Positions 8,719 through 16,512 of a stretch of DNA of 41,682 nucleotides are shown one piece after another. Each line of letters begins with the position of its first letter. Position 1 is the stretch's first letter. The notes below the pieces were generated by a model, which was not told the DNA's origin, did no database searches, and saw only the letters and a program-made list of their open reading frames with translations. The translations under genes and the position numbers were made by a program. The stretch is from contig NZ_JAUSMI010000013.1 in NCBI RefSeq assembly GCF_030645145.1, forward strand, positions 1 to 41,682. The letters are read 5' to 3'. Source of the stretch: Microcella sp. (GTDB lineage Bacteria > Actinomycetota > Actinomycetes > Actinomycetales > Microbacteriaceae).

Positions 8719-9798
8719 ATGCACCGTGCGCCGTTCGTCCCACTCGATCCCCGCGTCCGTGCCGAGACGGACGCCTCGTCCTCGTCGCCGACTCCGGTCG
8801 CCCGGCCGCTCGCGGTGGAGCTCCGCGCCGCCCTCGGCCCCCTGGCTCGCGCCGTCGACGACGAGGCGGCGACGGATGTCTTCGTCACGGGCGACGGGGC
8901 GGTGTGGCGCGACGCCGGGCGGGGCGTGCAGCGCGTGCCGGGCATCCGTCTCGATGCCACGACCGCGCGCGATCTCGCGGTCCGCCTGATCGAGTTCGGC
9001 GGGCGGCACATCGACGAGGCGACGCCGTGCGCCGACGTGCGCATCGGCGACGGCGTGCGCGTGCACGCCGCTCTCCCGCCGATCGCCTGGGCGGGGCCGG
9101 CCCTCTCGATCCGGCTGCCGCGCTCGCGGCCCGTGACGCTGGGGGATGCGGGGCTCGCCCCCGCGGCCGTCGACGCGCTGCGCGACGCCCTCCGCGATCG
9201 CCGCACCCTGCTCTTCACCGGTGCGACGGGGAGCGGCAAGACCACGCTGCTCGCCGCCTGGCTCTCCGAGGCCTCGACCGCCGAGCGGATCGTCGTGATC
9301 GAGGACGTCGCCGAGGCGCGCATCCGGCACCCCCACGTCGTCGGACTCGAGTGCCGGCAGGCGAATCTCGAGGGCGCGGGCGAGGTCGACCTCGCTCGGC
9401 TCGTGCGTGAGGCGCTCCGGATGCGGCCCGATCGCCTGGTGGTGGGGGAGTGCCGCGGCGCGGAGGTGCGCGAGTTCCTCGCCGCGCTCAACACCGGGCA
9501 CCGCGGCGGCGCCGGCACGCTGCATGCGAACTCGCTCGCGGACGTGCCCTCCCGGCTCGAGGCGGTCGGCATGATCGCCGGTCTCGACCCGCTGGCCCTC
9601 GCTCGTCAGGCGCTCAGCGGCATCGATCTCGTCGTCCACCTGTCCCGTGGCCCCGGCGGCGAGCGCAGGGCGGAACTCGGTCGGTTCCGACTGGACGAGC
9701 GCGAGCGCCTCGCGATCGATCCGGTGCCCGTCGACCCGGTACCCGTCGACCCGGTGCCCGTCGACCCGGTGCCCGTCGAGCCGGGTGCGCGCGGATGA
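8719..9798 (+). CDS. tadA: TadA/CpaF-type pilus assembly ATPase
   Basis: A 359-residue secretion ATPase that powers assembly of Flp/Tad-type pili at the inner face of the membrane. Walker A is GATGSGKTT (168-176), an Asp box lies in VVIEDVAE, Walker B is LVVGECRG (240-247), and a His box region contains [15 protein letters not shown]. The N-terminal domain is short. The ATG at 8719 is preferred because GACGAT lies six bases upstream and the frame before it runs through the 6C RNA; GTG at 8686 is an alternative. The C-terminus ends in a PVPVD repeat encoded by four 15-bp units. The stop overlaps the next gene as ATGA. It is the first gene of the tad operon. Confidence 0.9.
   Translation: MHRAPFVPLDPRVRAETDASSSSPTPVARPLAVELRAALGPLARAVDDEAATDVFVTGDGAVWRDAGRGVQRVPGIRLDATTARDLAVRLIEFGGRHIDEATPCADVRIGDGVRVHAALPPIAWAGPALSIRLPRSRPVTLGDAGLAPAAVDALRDALRDRRTLLFTGATGSGKTTLLAAWLSEASTAERIVVIEDVAEARIRHPHVVGLECRQANLEGAGEVDLARLVREALRMRPDRLVVGECRGAEVREFLAALNTGHRGGAGTLHANSLADVPSRLEAVGMIAGLDPLALARQALSGIDLVVHLSRGPGGERRAELGRFRLDERERLAIDPVPVDPVPVDPVPVDPVPVEPGARG
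9721..9780 (+). repeat. Four tandem 15-bp repeats at the 3' end of tadA
   Basis: The unit CCGGTGCCCGTCGAC occurs four times in frame with two single-base differences (GTACCC in unit 2, GAG at the end of unit 4), encoding PVPVD repeats after the ATPase domain. The unit length is a multiple of three, so changes in copy number would keep the frame. Confidence 0.95.
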
Positions 9799-10712
9799 CG
9801 GAGTCGACCGATGCGCTCGCTAGCCACGTTCACCGGCTCGCCGTCCTCGTCGGTGCGGGCATCGCGCCGGCCTCCGCCTGGCGCCACGTCATGGCCGCCG
9901 CGCGTCCGGCTGATGCCGCGCTCGCGGCTCTCGTCGACGACCTCGACGCAGGCGCACCGCTCGGTCTCGCGATCGACCGCGTGGCGCGCGATCGCGACGA
10001 CGGGTGGCGGGCGCTCGCCGCCGCGTGGTCGGTCGCGACCTCGAGCGGGGCGCCGCTCGCTCCCGCGCTCTCCGCCTTCGCCGAAGCCGTGCGAGACCGG
10101 GCGGCGGCGCAGCGCGACATCGCGGTCGCGCTCGCCGGGCCGCGCGCCACCGCGCGCATCGTGCTCGCGCTCCCCGTCGTCGCGATCGGTCTGGCGCTCC
10201 TGGCGGGCGCCGACATCCTCGCGAGCCTCGCGCACCCGATCGGCATCGCGAGCATCTTGGCCGGGCTCGCGCTCGGCGTGCTCGCGCGCGCCTGGATGGC
10301 GCGGATGCTCCGCGCTGCGGCTCCGCCTCCGCCCACCGTCGGGCTCGATCTGGATCTGCTCGCCGTCGCTGCGGGCGGCGGTGGCTCTCCGGAGGCCGCT
10401 CGGGCGACCGTCCTGCGGGCGCTCGTCGACCAGGGGCTGCCCGCGCCATCCGGAGCGCAGGCGGCCGATGATGCGCTCTCCCGGCTCGTCGCGCTGTCCC
10501 GCGCGTCGGGGGCTCCGCTCGGAGCGCTCGCGCGGGCCGAGGCAGCGGAGGCCCGGGCGGCGGAGCGAGCGCGGGCTCGACGATCGGCGGAGGAGCTGGC
10601 CGTGCGGCTCATGCTGCCGCTCGGCGTGTGCGTGCTGCCGTCCTTCCTCCTCCTCGGCGTCGTGCCGATGCTCGTCGGGCTCCTCTCCTCCACAGCGGGG
10701 CCGACGGGGTGA
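9795..10712 (+). CDS. Type II secretion F domain protein, TadB/TadC-like fusion
   Basis: A 305-residue inner-membrane platform protein for the Tad pilus. The first half (about 10-115) is a T2SSF helical domain with GAPLGLAIDRVA and SSGAPLAPALSAFAEAVRDR, followed by two hydrophobic segments (about 118-165). The second half repeats the plan with a shorter domain (ALSRLVALSRASGAPLGALARAEA) and a C-terminal hydrophobic pair, LMLPLGVCVLPSFLLLGVVPMLV. In M. tuberculosis these are two separate proteins, TadB and TadC, so this looks like a compact fusion. The ATG overlaps the tadA stop by four bases. A 125-bp gap follows before the pilin-like gene. Confidence 0.82.
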   Translation: MTESTDALASHVHRLAVLVGAGIAPASAWRHVMAAARPADAALAALVDDLDAGAPLGLAIDRVARDRDDGWRALAAAWSVATSSGAPLAPALSAFAEAVRDRAAAQRDIAVALAGPRATARIVLALPVVAIGLALLAGADILASLAHPIGIASILAGLALGVLARAWMARMLRAAAPPPPTVGLDLDLLAVAAGGGGSPEAARATVLRALVDQGLPAPSGAQAADDALSRLVALSRASGAPLGALARAEAAEARAAERARARRSAEELAVRLMLPLGVCVLPSFLLLGVVPMLVGLLSSTAGPTG

Positions 10713-10837
10713 CCTCGCGAGTCTTCGCGGTCCGCATCGCCGCGACCTCCCCGCGATGCGCACACTGGACACCGTTCGTGCCCTCGACAGCGCTCACCTC
10801 GACTCGTGCGCGCACCGACCAGAAAGGCGCGACCCCC

Positions 10838-11146
10838 ATGTCTCGCAGCCACTCCTCTCTTATGCAGCCGTCCTTCGCACTCGCGGGGGCCTCCTCGCGA
10901 CGTGCTCCTGGCCTGTGCTCGCCCGTCCGGCAGCGCGCTGCGCTCGTCGCGGCCGTCCGGTCCGGAGATGGAGCCCCGCGCTCCCTCTCTCTTGCGGATG
11001 ACCGCGGTGCGGCGACCGCCGAGTACGCGATCGCGACGATGGCGGCGGTCGGGTTCGCGAGCCTCCTGGTCGTCATCATGCGCAGCGACGAGGTGCGGGG
11101 CATCCTCACCGACATGGTGCGCACCGCGCTGTCCTTCGGCGGATGA
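10838..11146 (+). CDS. DUF4244 protein, Flp pilin-like
   Basis: A 102-residue protein whose C-terminal half has the class III pilin pattern: DRGAATAEYAIATMAAVGFASLLVVIM, a Gly-Ala processing-like site followed by a Glu at the fifth position of a hydrophobic helix. This is the DUF4244 family found in actinobacterial tad loci, where it is the likely pilus subunit. The ATG at 10838 is chosen because AAAGG lies upstream and the earlier frame is arginine-rich and overlaps the preceding gene; ATG 10862 is a possible later start. No prepilin peptidase gene lies in the window. Its stop overlaps the next gene by four bases. Confidence 0.8.
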   Translation: MSRSHSSLMQPSFALAGASSRRAPGLCSPVRQRAALVAAVRSGDGAPRSLSLADDRGAATAEYAIATMAAVGFASLLVVIMRSDEVRGILTDMVRTALSFGG

Positions 11147-11505
11147 CGGGAGTGGCGCGGCCGCCGCGACGGACGGCGAGCCGTGATCGCGGAGCCGTCA
11201 CGGCGGAGACTGCGATCGCGATCCCCGCGGTCGTCCTCGTCCTCGTCGCGAGCCTGCAGGGTCTGGGCGCGGCGACGCTCCTGCTCCGCGCGCAGGACGC
11301 GGCGGCCGACGCCGCCCGCTCCCTCGCCCGTGGCGACCCCGACGGCGCGGCGGCCGCGCAGATCGCGGCCGCCGCCCCGGGCGGCCGGCTGCGCTTCGAA
11401 GGCTCGGGCGGGATGGTCTGCGCGACGGTGAGCGTGCGTCCGCGCATCCTCTCGATCCCGATCGAGCTCGACGCGCGGTCGTGCGCGCTCGACGAGGGGC
11501 GCTGA
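11143..11505 (+). CDS. TadE-like minor pilin
   Basis: A 120-residue protein with the TadE signature near the N-terminus: RDRGAVTAETAIAIPAVVLVLVASLQGLG, a short basic leader, Gly-Ala, then Glu within a single membrane helix (about residues 22-45). The remaining periplasm-facing domain is small and has two cysteines (C91 region and near the end). TadE-like proteins are minor pseudopilins that assist Tad pilus formation. The start overlaps the DUF4244 stop (ATGA) and the stop overlaps the next gene, so it is an internal operon gene. Family assignment rests on the helix motif and context, since these proteins are poorly conserved. Confidence 0.8.
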   Translation: MTGVARPPRRTASRDRGAVTAETAIAIPAVVLVLVASLQGLGAATLLLRAQDAAADAARSLARGDPDGAAAAQIAAAAPGGRLRFEGSGGMVCATVSVRPRILSIPIELDARSCALDEGR

Positions 11506-11825
11506 TGGCGGGCGCTCCGCTCGTCCTCGGCCTCATCGCCGTCGTCGCCGCCGGCGGCGGGGGAGCGGTCGTCGCGGGGACCGCGCTCGTCGAGTCGCAG
11601 AGGCTCGCCGGTGCCGCCGACGCCGCCGCGCTCGCGGGAGGGGACGCACTCCTCGGCTGGCTCGCCGAGCCCCCGTGCGCGGTCGCCTCCCGTGTCGCGG
11701 CGGCCAATCGCACGCACCTCGCCGCCTGCCGAGTAGAAGGGCTCGAGATCGTCGTCGCCGTCTCCGGAACCGCTGCGGGGCTGCCCGTGGAACGCTCCTC
11801 GCGAGCCGGTCCGCCTCCGTCGTGA
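11505..11825 (+). CDS. TadE-like protein of helicase/secretion neighborhood type
   Basis: A 106-residue protein with one N-terminal hydrophobic helix (LVLGLIAVVAAGGGGAVVAGTALV) followed by a segment rich in alanine, AGAADAAALAGGDALLG, and two cysteines. This pattern matches the small actinobacterial family annotated as helicase/secretion neighborhood TadE-like, the last gene of the mycobacterial tad cluster (Rv3654c position). The ATG at 11505 overlaps the previous stop; the track's earlier start at 11481 lies inside the upstream gene. In many Actinobacteria a DEAD/DEAH helicase gene follows, but here topA is next. The precise role in pilus assembly is unknown. Confidence 0.75.
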   Translation: MAGAPLVLGLIAVVAAGGGGAVVAGTALVESQRLAGAADAAALAGGDALLGWLAEPPCAVASRVAAANRTHLAACRVEGLEIVVAVSGTAAGLPVERSSRAGPPPS

Positions 11826-11951
11826 GCCGCCCGCCCTGGGACGCCGCCTTCGACAACCTGTGTATGGTGTGCCAGAACGCGGCATGCGCGCCGCAGCGAC
11901 CGCCGGGGTGCGGAGTCATCCCCCCGGACGCCCCTGAGATCGAGGAGTACC

Positions 11952-14723
11952 GTGCCGAGCACGAAGAAGCTGGTCATCGTCGAGTCGCCTGCGAAGGCGA
12001 AGACGATCGGCAAGTACCTGGGCGACGGCTACGAGGTGCAGGCCTCCGTCGGGCACGTGCGCGACCTCATCGAGCCGAAGAACCTGCCCGCCGAGCTCAA
12101 GAAGGGCCCGCTCGGCAAGTTCTCGATCGACGTCGACAACGGCTTCGAGCCGTACTACGTCGTCTCCGATGAGAAGAAGCGCGTGATCGCCGACCTCAAG
12201 AAGGCGCTCAAGGGCGCCGACGAGCTCTTCCTCGCCACGGATGAGGACCGCGAGGGCGAGGCCATCGCGTGGCACCTCCTCCAGGTGCTCAAGCCGTCCG
12301 TTCCCGTCAAGCGCATGGTCTTCCACGAGATCACGCCGGAGGCGATCGCCCGAGCCACCGAGTCCACTCGCGAGCTCGACACCGCGCTCGTCGACGCTCA
12401 GGAGACCCGGCGCATCCTCGACCGACTCTACGGCTACGAGGTGAGCCCCGTGCTGTGGCGCAAGGTCGGCCCCGGGCTCAGCGCCGGACGCGTCCAGTCG
12501 GCGGCGACCCGCCTCGTCGTCGACCGCGAGCGCGAGCGCCTCGCCTTCGTCGCCGCCCAGTACTGGGATCTCGACACGACCCTCTGCCCGGTCGATGCCG
12601 AGACCGCGTTCACCGCACGCCTCACGCGCCTCGCCGGCAAGAAGGTCGCGAGCGGCCGCGACTTCGACGACCGGGGCGAGCTCAAGGGCTCCGGCACGAT
12701 CGCGCTCGACGAGGCGACGGCCACGGCGCTCGCCGAGGCCCTCCGGTCGCCCGATGTCGCGGTCACGGTCACCAAGGTCGAGTCCAAGCCCTACACGCGC
12801 CGACCGGCCGCCCCGTTCACGACCTCGACCCTGCAGCAGGAGGCCGCGCGCAAGCTCCGCTTCACCGCTCGACAGACCATGTCGGTCGCGCAGTCGCTCT
12901 ACGAGAACGGCTACATCACCTACATGCGCACCGACTCGTCCTCGCTGTCGCAGCAGGCCGTCGCCGCCGCTCGCACTCAGGCTTCCTCGCTCTACGGCGC
13001 GGAGAGCATCCCCGACAAGCCGCGCGTCTACGCGAGCAAGTCCAAGAACGCGCAGGAGGCCCACGAGGCGATCCGCCCCGCCGGTGACACCTTCCGCACT
13101 CCGAGCGCGCTCGAGGGCACCCTCCGCGGGAACGACTGGAAGCTCTACGACCTCATCTGGAAGCGCACCATCGCGAGCCAGATGGCGGATGCCCGTGGCC
13201 AGACCGCCTCGGTCGCCATCCAGGCCGGCCCGCTCACCGCCCCCGCCGAGGCCGGTGCGATCGCCGAGTTCGCCGCGAGCGGCACCGTCATCACCTTCCG
13301 CGGGTTCCTCGCGGCGTATGAGGAGGGTCGTGACGAGGAGCGGGACGCGGAGAAGAACGCCGCGGACGCTGAGGCGAAGCTCCCCCCGCTCGCCGAAGGG
13401 CAGACCCTCTCGGTGCAGGACGTCGAGGCGAAGGGCCACGAGACGAGCCCGCCGCCGCGCTACACCGAGGCGAGCCTCGTCAAGGCGCTCGAGGAGCGCG
13501 GCATCGGCCGCCCCTCCACCTACGCGGCGATCATCTCCACCATCGTCGACCGCGGGTACGTCACGCCGCGGGGCACCGCGCTCGTGCCGAACTGGATCGC
13601 GTTCAGCGTCGTCCGTCTGCTGGAGGAGAACTTCGCCGACCTCGTCGAGTACGACTTCACCGCCGAGATGGAGGCCGACCTCGACCGCATCGCGAACGGC
13701 GAGGCCGACCGCACCGACTGGCTCAAGGGCTTCTACTTCGGCGACGCGCACCAGCCCGGCCTCCGCCCCGTCATCGACAACCTCGGCGACATCGACGCGA
13801 AGACCCTCAACTCGATGCCGATCACCGACGAGATCACTCTGCGCATCGGCAAGTACGGCCCCTACCTCGAGGTCGCCGAGGAGGGATCGGAGACGCCGCG
13901 CCGCGTCAACCTCCCGGAGGACCTCGCGCCCGACGAGCTCACGCCGATCAAGGCGCAGGAGCTCATCGATGCGCCCGTCGTCGGCGATCGCGTCCTCGGC
14001 ATCAACCCCGAGAACGGGAAGCAGGTCGTGGCGAAGGACGGCCGCTTCGGCCCGTATGTGACCGAGGTCGACCCTGAGCCCGAGACCCCCGCGGAGCCCG
14101 CGGCCGCAGAGCCGGTCGTCGACCCCGCCACGGGCGAGGTCGTCGAGCCGCCCAAGAAGCGCGCGCCCGCGAAGAAGAAGGCCGCGGCGGAGAAGCCGCG
14201 CACGGCATCCCTCTTCAAGGACATGGACCCGGCGACGGTCGACTTCGAGACGGCGATGAAGCTCCTGAGCCTGCCGCGCGAGGTCGGGCTCGACCCCGAG
14301 TCGAGCGAGCCGATCACGGCGCAGAACGGCCGCTACGGCCCGTACCTGAAGAAGGGCACCGACACGCGATCGCTCGATTCCGAGGACCAGATCTTCGAGA
14401 TCGACCTCGACGGAGCGCTGGCGAAGTTCGCCGAGCCGAAGTACGGCGCGCGCCGCGCGTCGAGCGCGCTCAAGGAGTTCGACGCCGACCCCGTGAGCGG
14501 CAAGCCGATCAAGATCAAGGACGGCCGCTTCGGCCCGTACGTGACCGACGGCGAGACGAACGCGACCATCCCGCGCGGCGAGGAGGTCGAGTCGGTCGAC
14601 TTCGATCGTGCCGTGCAGCTGCTCGCCGACAAGCGCGCCAAGGGCCCCGCCAAGAAGCCCGTCAAGCGCGCCGCGGCGAAGAAGCCCGCCCCCAAGCGCA
14701 CGACCGCGGCCAAGAAGAAGTAG
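11952..14723 (+). CDS. topA: DNA topoisomerase I
   Basis: A 923-residue type IA topoisomerase that relaxes negative supercoils. The Toprim domain has E11 (VIVESPAKAKTIG) and the metal-binding D97, D99 and E102 in ATDEDREGE. The nucleophilic tyrosine is Y324 in GYITYMRTDSS. The C-terminal region carries repeated units with the pattern NGRYGPYLKKG or DGRFGPYVT, and a lysine/alanine-rich tail (KKPVKRAAAKKPAPKR) known to aid processivity in actinobacterial enzymes. No Cys4 zinc fingers are present, as is usual in this phylum. The start is GTG with GAGGAG four bases upstream. It leads a probable operon with tmk and holB. Confidence 0.97.
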   Translation: MPSTKKLVIVESPAKAKTIGKYLGDGYEVQASVGHVRDLIEPKNLPAELKKGPLGKFSIDVDNGFEPYYVVSDEKKRVIADLKKALKGADELFLATDEDREGEAIAWHLLQVLKPSVPVKRMVFHEITPEAIARATESTRELDTALVDAQETRRILDRLYGYEVSPVLWRKVGPGLSAGRVQSAATRLVVDRERERLAFVAAQYWDLDTTLCPVDAETAFTARLTRLAGKKVASGRDFDDRGELKGSGTIALDEATATALAEALRSPDVAVTVTKVESKPYTRRPAAPFTTSTLQQEAARKLRFTARQTMSVAQSLYENGYITYMRTDSSSLSQQAVAAARTQASSLYGAESIPDKPRVYASKSKNAQEAHEAIRPAGDTFRTPSALEGTLRGNDWKLYDLIWKRTIASQMADARGQTASVAIQAGPLTAPAEAGAIAEFAASGTVITFRGFLAAYEEGRDEERDAEKNAADAEAKLPPLAEGQTLSVQDVEAKGHETSPPPRYTEASLVKALEERGIGRPSTYAAIISTIVDRGYVTPRGTALVPNWIAFSVVRLLEENFADLVEYDFTAEMEADLDRIANGEADRTDWLKGFYFGDAHQPGLRPVIDNLGDIDAKTLNSMPITDEITLRIGKYGPYLEVAEEGSETPRRVNLPEDLAPDELTPIKAQELIDAPVVGDRVLGINPENGKQVVAKDGRFGPYVTEVDPEPETPAEPAAAEPVVDPATGEVVEPPKKRAPAKKKAAAEKPRTASLFKDMDPATVDFETAMKLLSLPREVGLDPESSEPITAQNGRYGPYLKKGTDTRSLDSEDQIFEIDLDGALAKFAEPKYGARRASSALKEFDADPVSGKPIKIKDGRFGPYVTDGETNATIPRGEEVESVDFDRAVQLLADKRAKGPAKKPVKRAAAKKPAPKRTTAAKKK

Positions 14724-14728
14724 TCCGC

Positions 14729-15361
14729 GTGACCGGCCTCTTCCTGACGTTCGAGGGCGGCGACGGCTCGGGCAAGTCGACGCAGTCCGCGCTCCTCACG
14801 GAGTGGCTGACGAGTCGAGGCGAGACCGTCGTCCACGCGCGCGAGCCCGGCGGCACCGAGCTCGGGCTCGAGCTGCGCGAGATCATCCTGCACCGCCGCG
14901 GCTACATCGCCCCGCGCGCCGAGGCGCTGCTGTACGCCGCCGATCGCGCGCACAACATCGCGACGGTCGTGCGGCCCGCGCTCGAGCGCGGCGACGTGGT
15001 GATCCAGGACCGATACCTCGATTCGTCGGTCGCCTACCAGGGCGCCGGGCGCGTGCTGTCGACCGACGAGGTGCGCGGCCTCTCGCTCTGGGCGACCGAG
15101 GGGCTGCTCCCGCACCTGACGGTGCTGCTCGATCTCGATCCCTCGCTCGGCCGCGAGCGCCTCGACGCGAGCCGCACGCGGTACGACCGGCTCGAGGCCG
15201 AGGCCGCGGTCTTCCACGAGCGCGTCCGCGACGCGTATCTCGCCCTCGCGCGCGACGAGCCCGATCGCTTCCTCGTCCTCGACGCGACCGAGCCGGTCGC
15301 GACCCTGCAGGAGCGCATCCGCACTCGCGTGTCCGCGCTGCTCGATACCCTGACCGCATGA
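14729..15361 (+). CDS. tmk: Thymidylate kinase
   Basis: A 210-residue kinase that converts dTMP to dTDP. The P-loop GGDGSGKST is at residues 10-18, the DRYLDSSVAYQG motif near 92 contains the DR(Y/F) substrate-binding pair, and REPGGT near 39 contacts the nucleotide. The GTG start lies five bases after the topA stop, and the 3' end overlaps holB as ATGA, so expression is coupled in a topA-tmk-holB operon. With tdk at the other end of this window, both steps from thymidine to dTDP are encoded here. Length and motifs match the family. Confidence 0.95.
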   Translation: MTGLFLTFEGGDGSGKSTQSALLTEWLTSRGETVVHAREPGGTELGLELREIILHRRGYIAPRAEALLYAADRAHNIATVVRPALERGDVVIQDRYLDSSVAYQGAGRVLSTDEVRGLSLWATEGLLPHLTVLLDLDPSLGRERLDASRTRYDRLEAEAAVFHERVRDAYLALARDEPDRFLVLDATEPVATLQERIRTRVSALLDTLTA

Positions 15362-16512
15362 CGGGCTGGGACGACCTCACCGGGCAGGAGGCGGCGATCG
15401 CCCTTCTGCGCTCGGCGGCGAGCGACCCCGCCTCGATGACGCACGCGTGGCTCATCACGGGGCCCCCCGGCTCCGGTCGGTCGAACCTCGCGTTCGCCTT
15501 CGCGACCGAGCTCCTCACCCCTCAGCCCGCCGCGGCGGCGGTCACCGCCGCGCAGGTCGCGGCTCGGACCCACCCCGACCTCGCCGTGCTCGCGACCGAG
15601 CGCGTCATCATCTCGATCGACGAGGTGCGGCAGCTGGTCTCGCAGAGCCAGTACTCGCCGAGCGTCGCGCCGTACCGCGTCATCATCGTCGAGGACGCCG
15701 ATCGCATGACCGAGCGCACGTCGAACGTGCTCCTGAAGGCGCTCGAGGAGCCGCCGCCGCGCACCGTCTGGATCCTGTGCGCCCCGAGCGCCGCCGACCT
15801 CATCCCGACGATCCGGTCGCGCGTGCGCGCCGTCCGGCTCCGCGTGCCGAGCGTGCGCGAGGTGGCCGACCTGCTCGAGCGCCGCGACGGCGTCGAGCCG
15901 AGCCTCGCCGAGCGCGCCGCCCGCGAGGCGCAGAGCCACATTGGGATGGCCCTCCGACTCGCGACGGACGCCGAGGCCCGCGAGCGGCGGGCCCGCACCC
16001 TCGAGCTCGCGCTCGGCGTGACGAGCGTCTCGCGCGCCGTGCTCGCCGCGGAGCAGCTCGTCGCCCTCGCCACGGACGACGCCAAGGCCTTCACCGCCGA
16101 GCGCGAGGCTCTCGAGCGCGACGCCGCGCTCCGTTCGCTCGGGCTCGAACCGGGCGGAACCGTTCCTCCCGCGATGCGCGGCGCGCTCAAGGCTCTCGAG
16201 GAGGACCAGAAGCGCCGTGCGACCCGATCGGTCCGCGATGGCATCGATCGCGTGCTCGTCGATCTGCTCTCGCTCTACCGGGATCTGCTGCTTCTGCAGC
16301 TCGACGCCGGCATCGAGCTCGTGAACGAGTCGCAGCGCGCACGGCTCGAGGAGGTTGCGCGCTCGAGCCCGGCCGAGCAGTCGCTCGCGGCGCTCGACGC
16401 GATCGGGCAGGCGCGCCGACGGGTCGAGGGCAATACACCGCCCGTCCTCGCGCTCGAGGCGATGCTCATCACGGCCAGCGGACGGGTGCCCGCGTTAGGC
16501 TCGCGGGCGTGA
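15358..16512 (+). CDS. holB: DNA polymerase III delta-prime subunit
   Basis: A 384-residue clamp-loader subunit. The AAA+ core has GPPGSGRS (35-42), with Arg where ATPases have Lys, and the conserved YRVIIVEDADRMTERTSNVLLKALEEPP. Delta-prime subunits normally carry a four-Cys zinc module after the first helix; here residues 51-70 (ELLTPQPAAAAVTAAQVAAR) contain no cysteine. The usual SRC motif reads SRV (154-156). These changes suit a stator subunit that does not hydrolyse ATP, although loss of the zinc site is unusual for the family. The gene overlaps tmk upstream and the lipoprotein gene downstream by four bases each. Confidence 0.9.
   Translation: MTGWDDLTGQEAAIALLRSAASDPASMTHAWLITGPPGSGRSNLAFAFATELLTPQPAAAAVTAAQVAARTHPDLAVLATERVIISIDEVRQLVSQSQYSPSVAPYRVIIVEDADRMTERTSNVLLKALEEPPPRTVWILCAPSAADLIPTIRSRVRAVRLRVPSVREVADLLERRDGVEPSLAERAAREAQSHIGMALRLATDAEARERRARTLELALGVTSVSRAVLAAEQLVALATDDAKAFTAEREALERDAALRSLGLEPGGTVPPAMRGALKALEEDQKRRATRSVRDGIDRVLVDLLSLYRDLLLLQLDAGIELVNESQRARLEEVARSSPAEQSLAALDAIGQARRRVEGNTPPVLALEAMLITASGRVPALGSRA

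Noticed and set aside
9450-9794. Upstream part of the tadB/C reading frame
   Set aside because: Out-of-frame overlap with tadA; the ATG at 9795 has the usual ATGA coupling.
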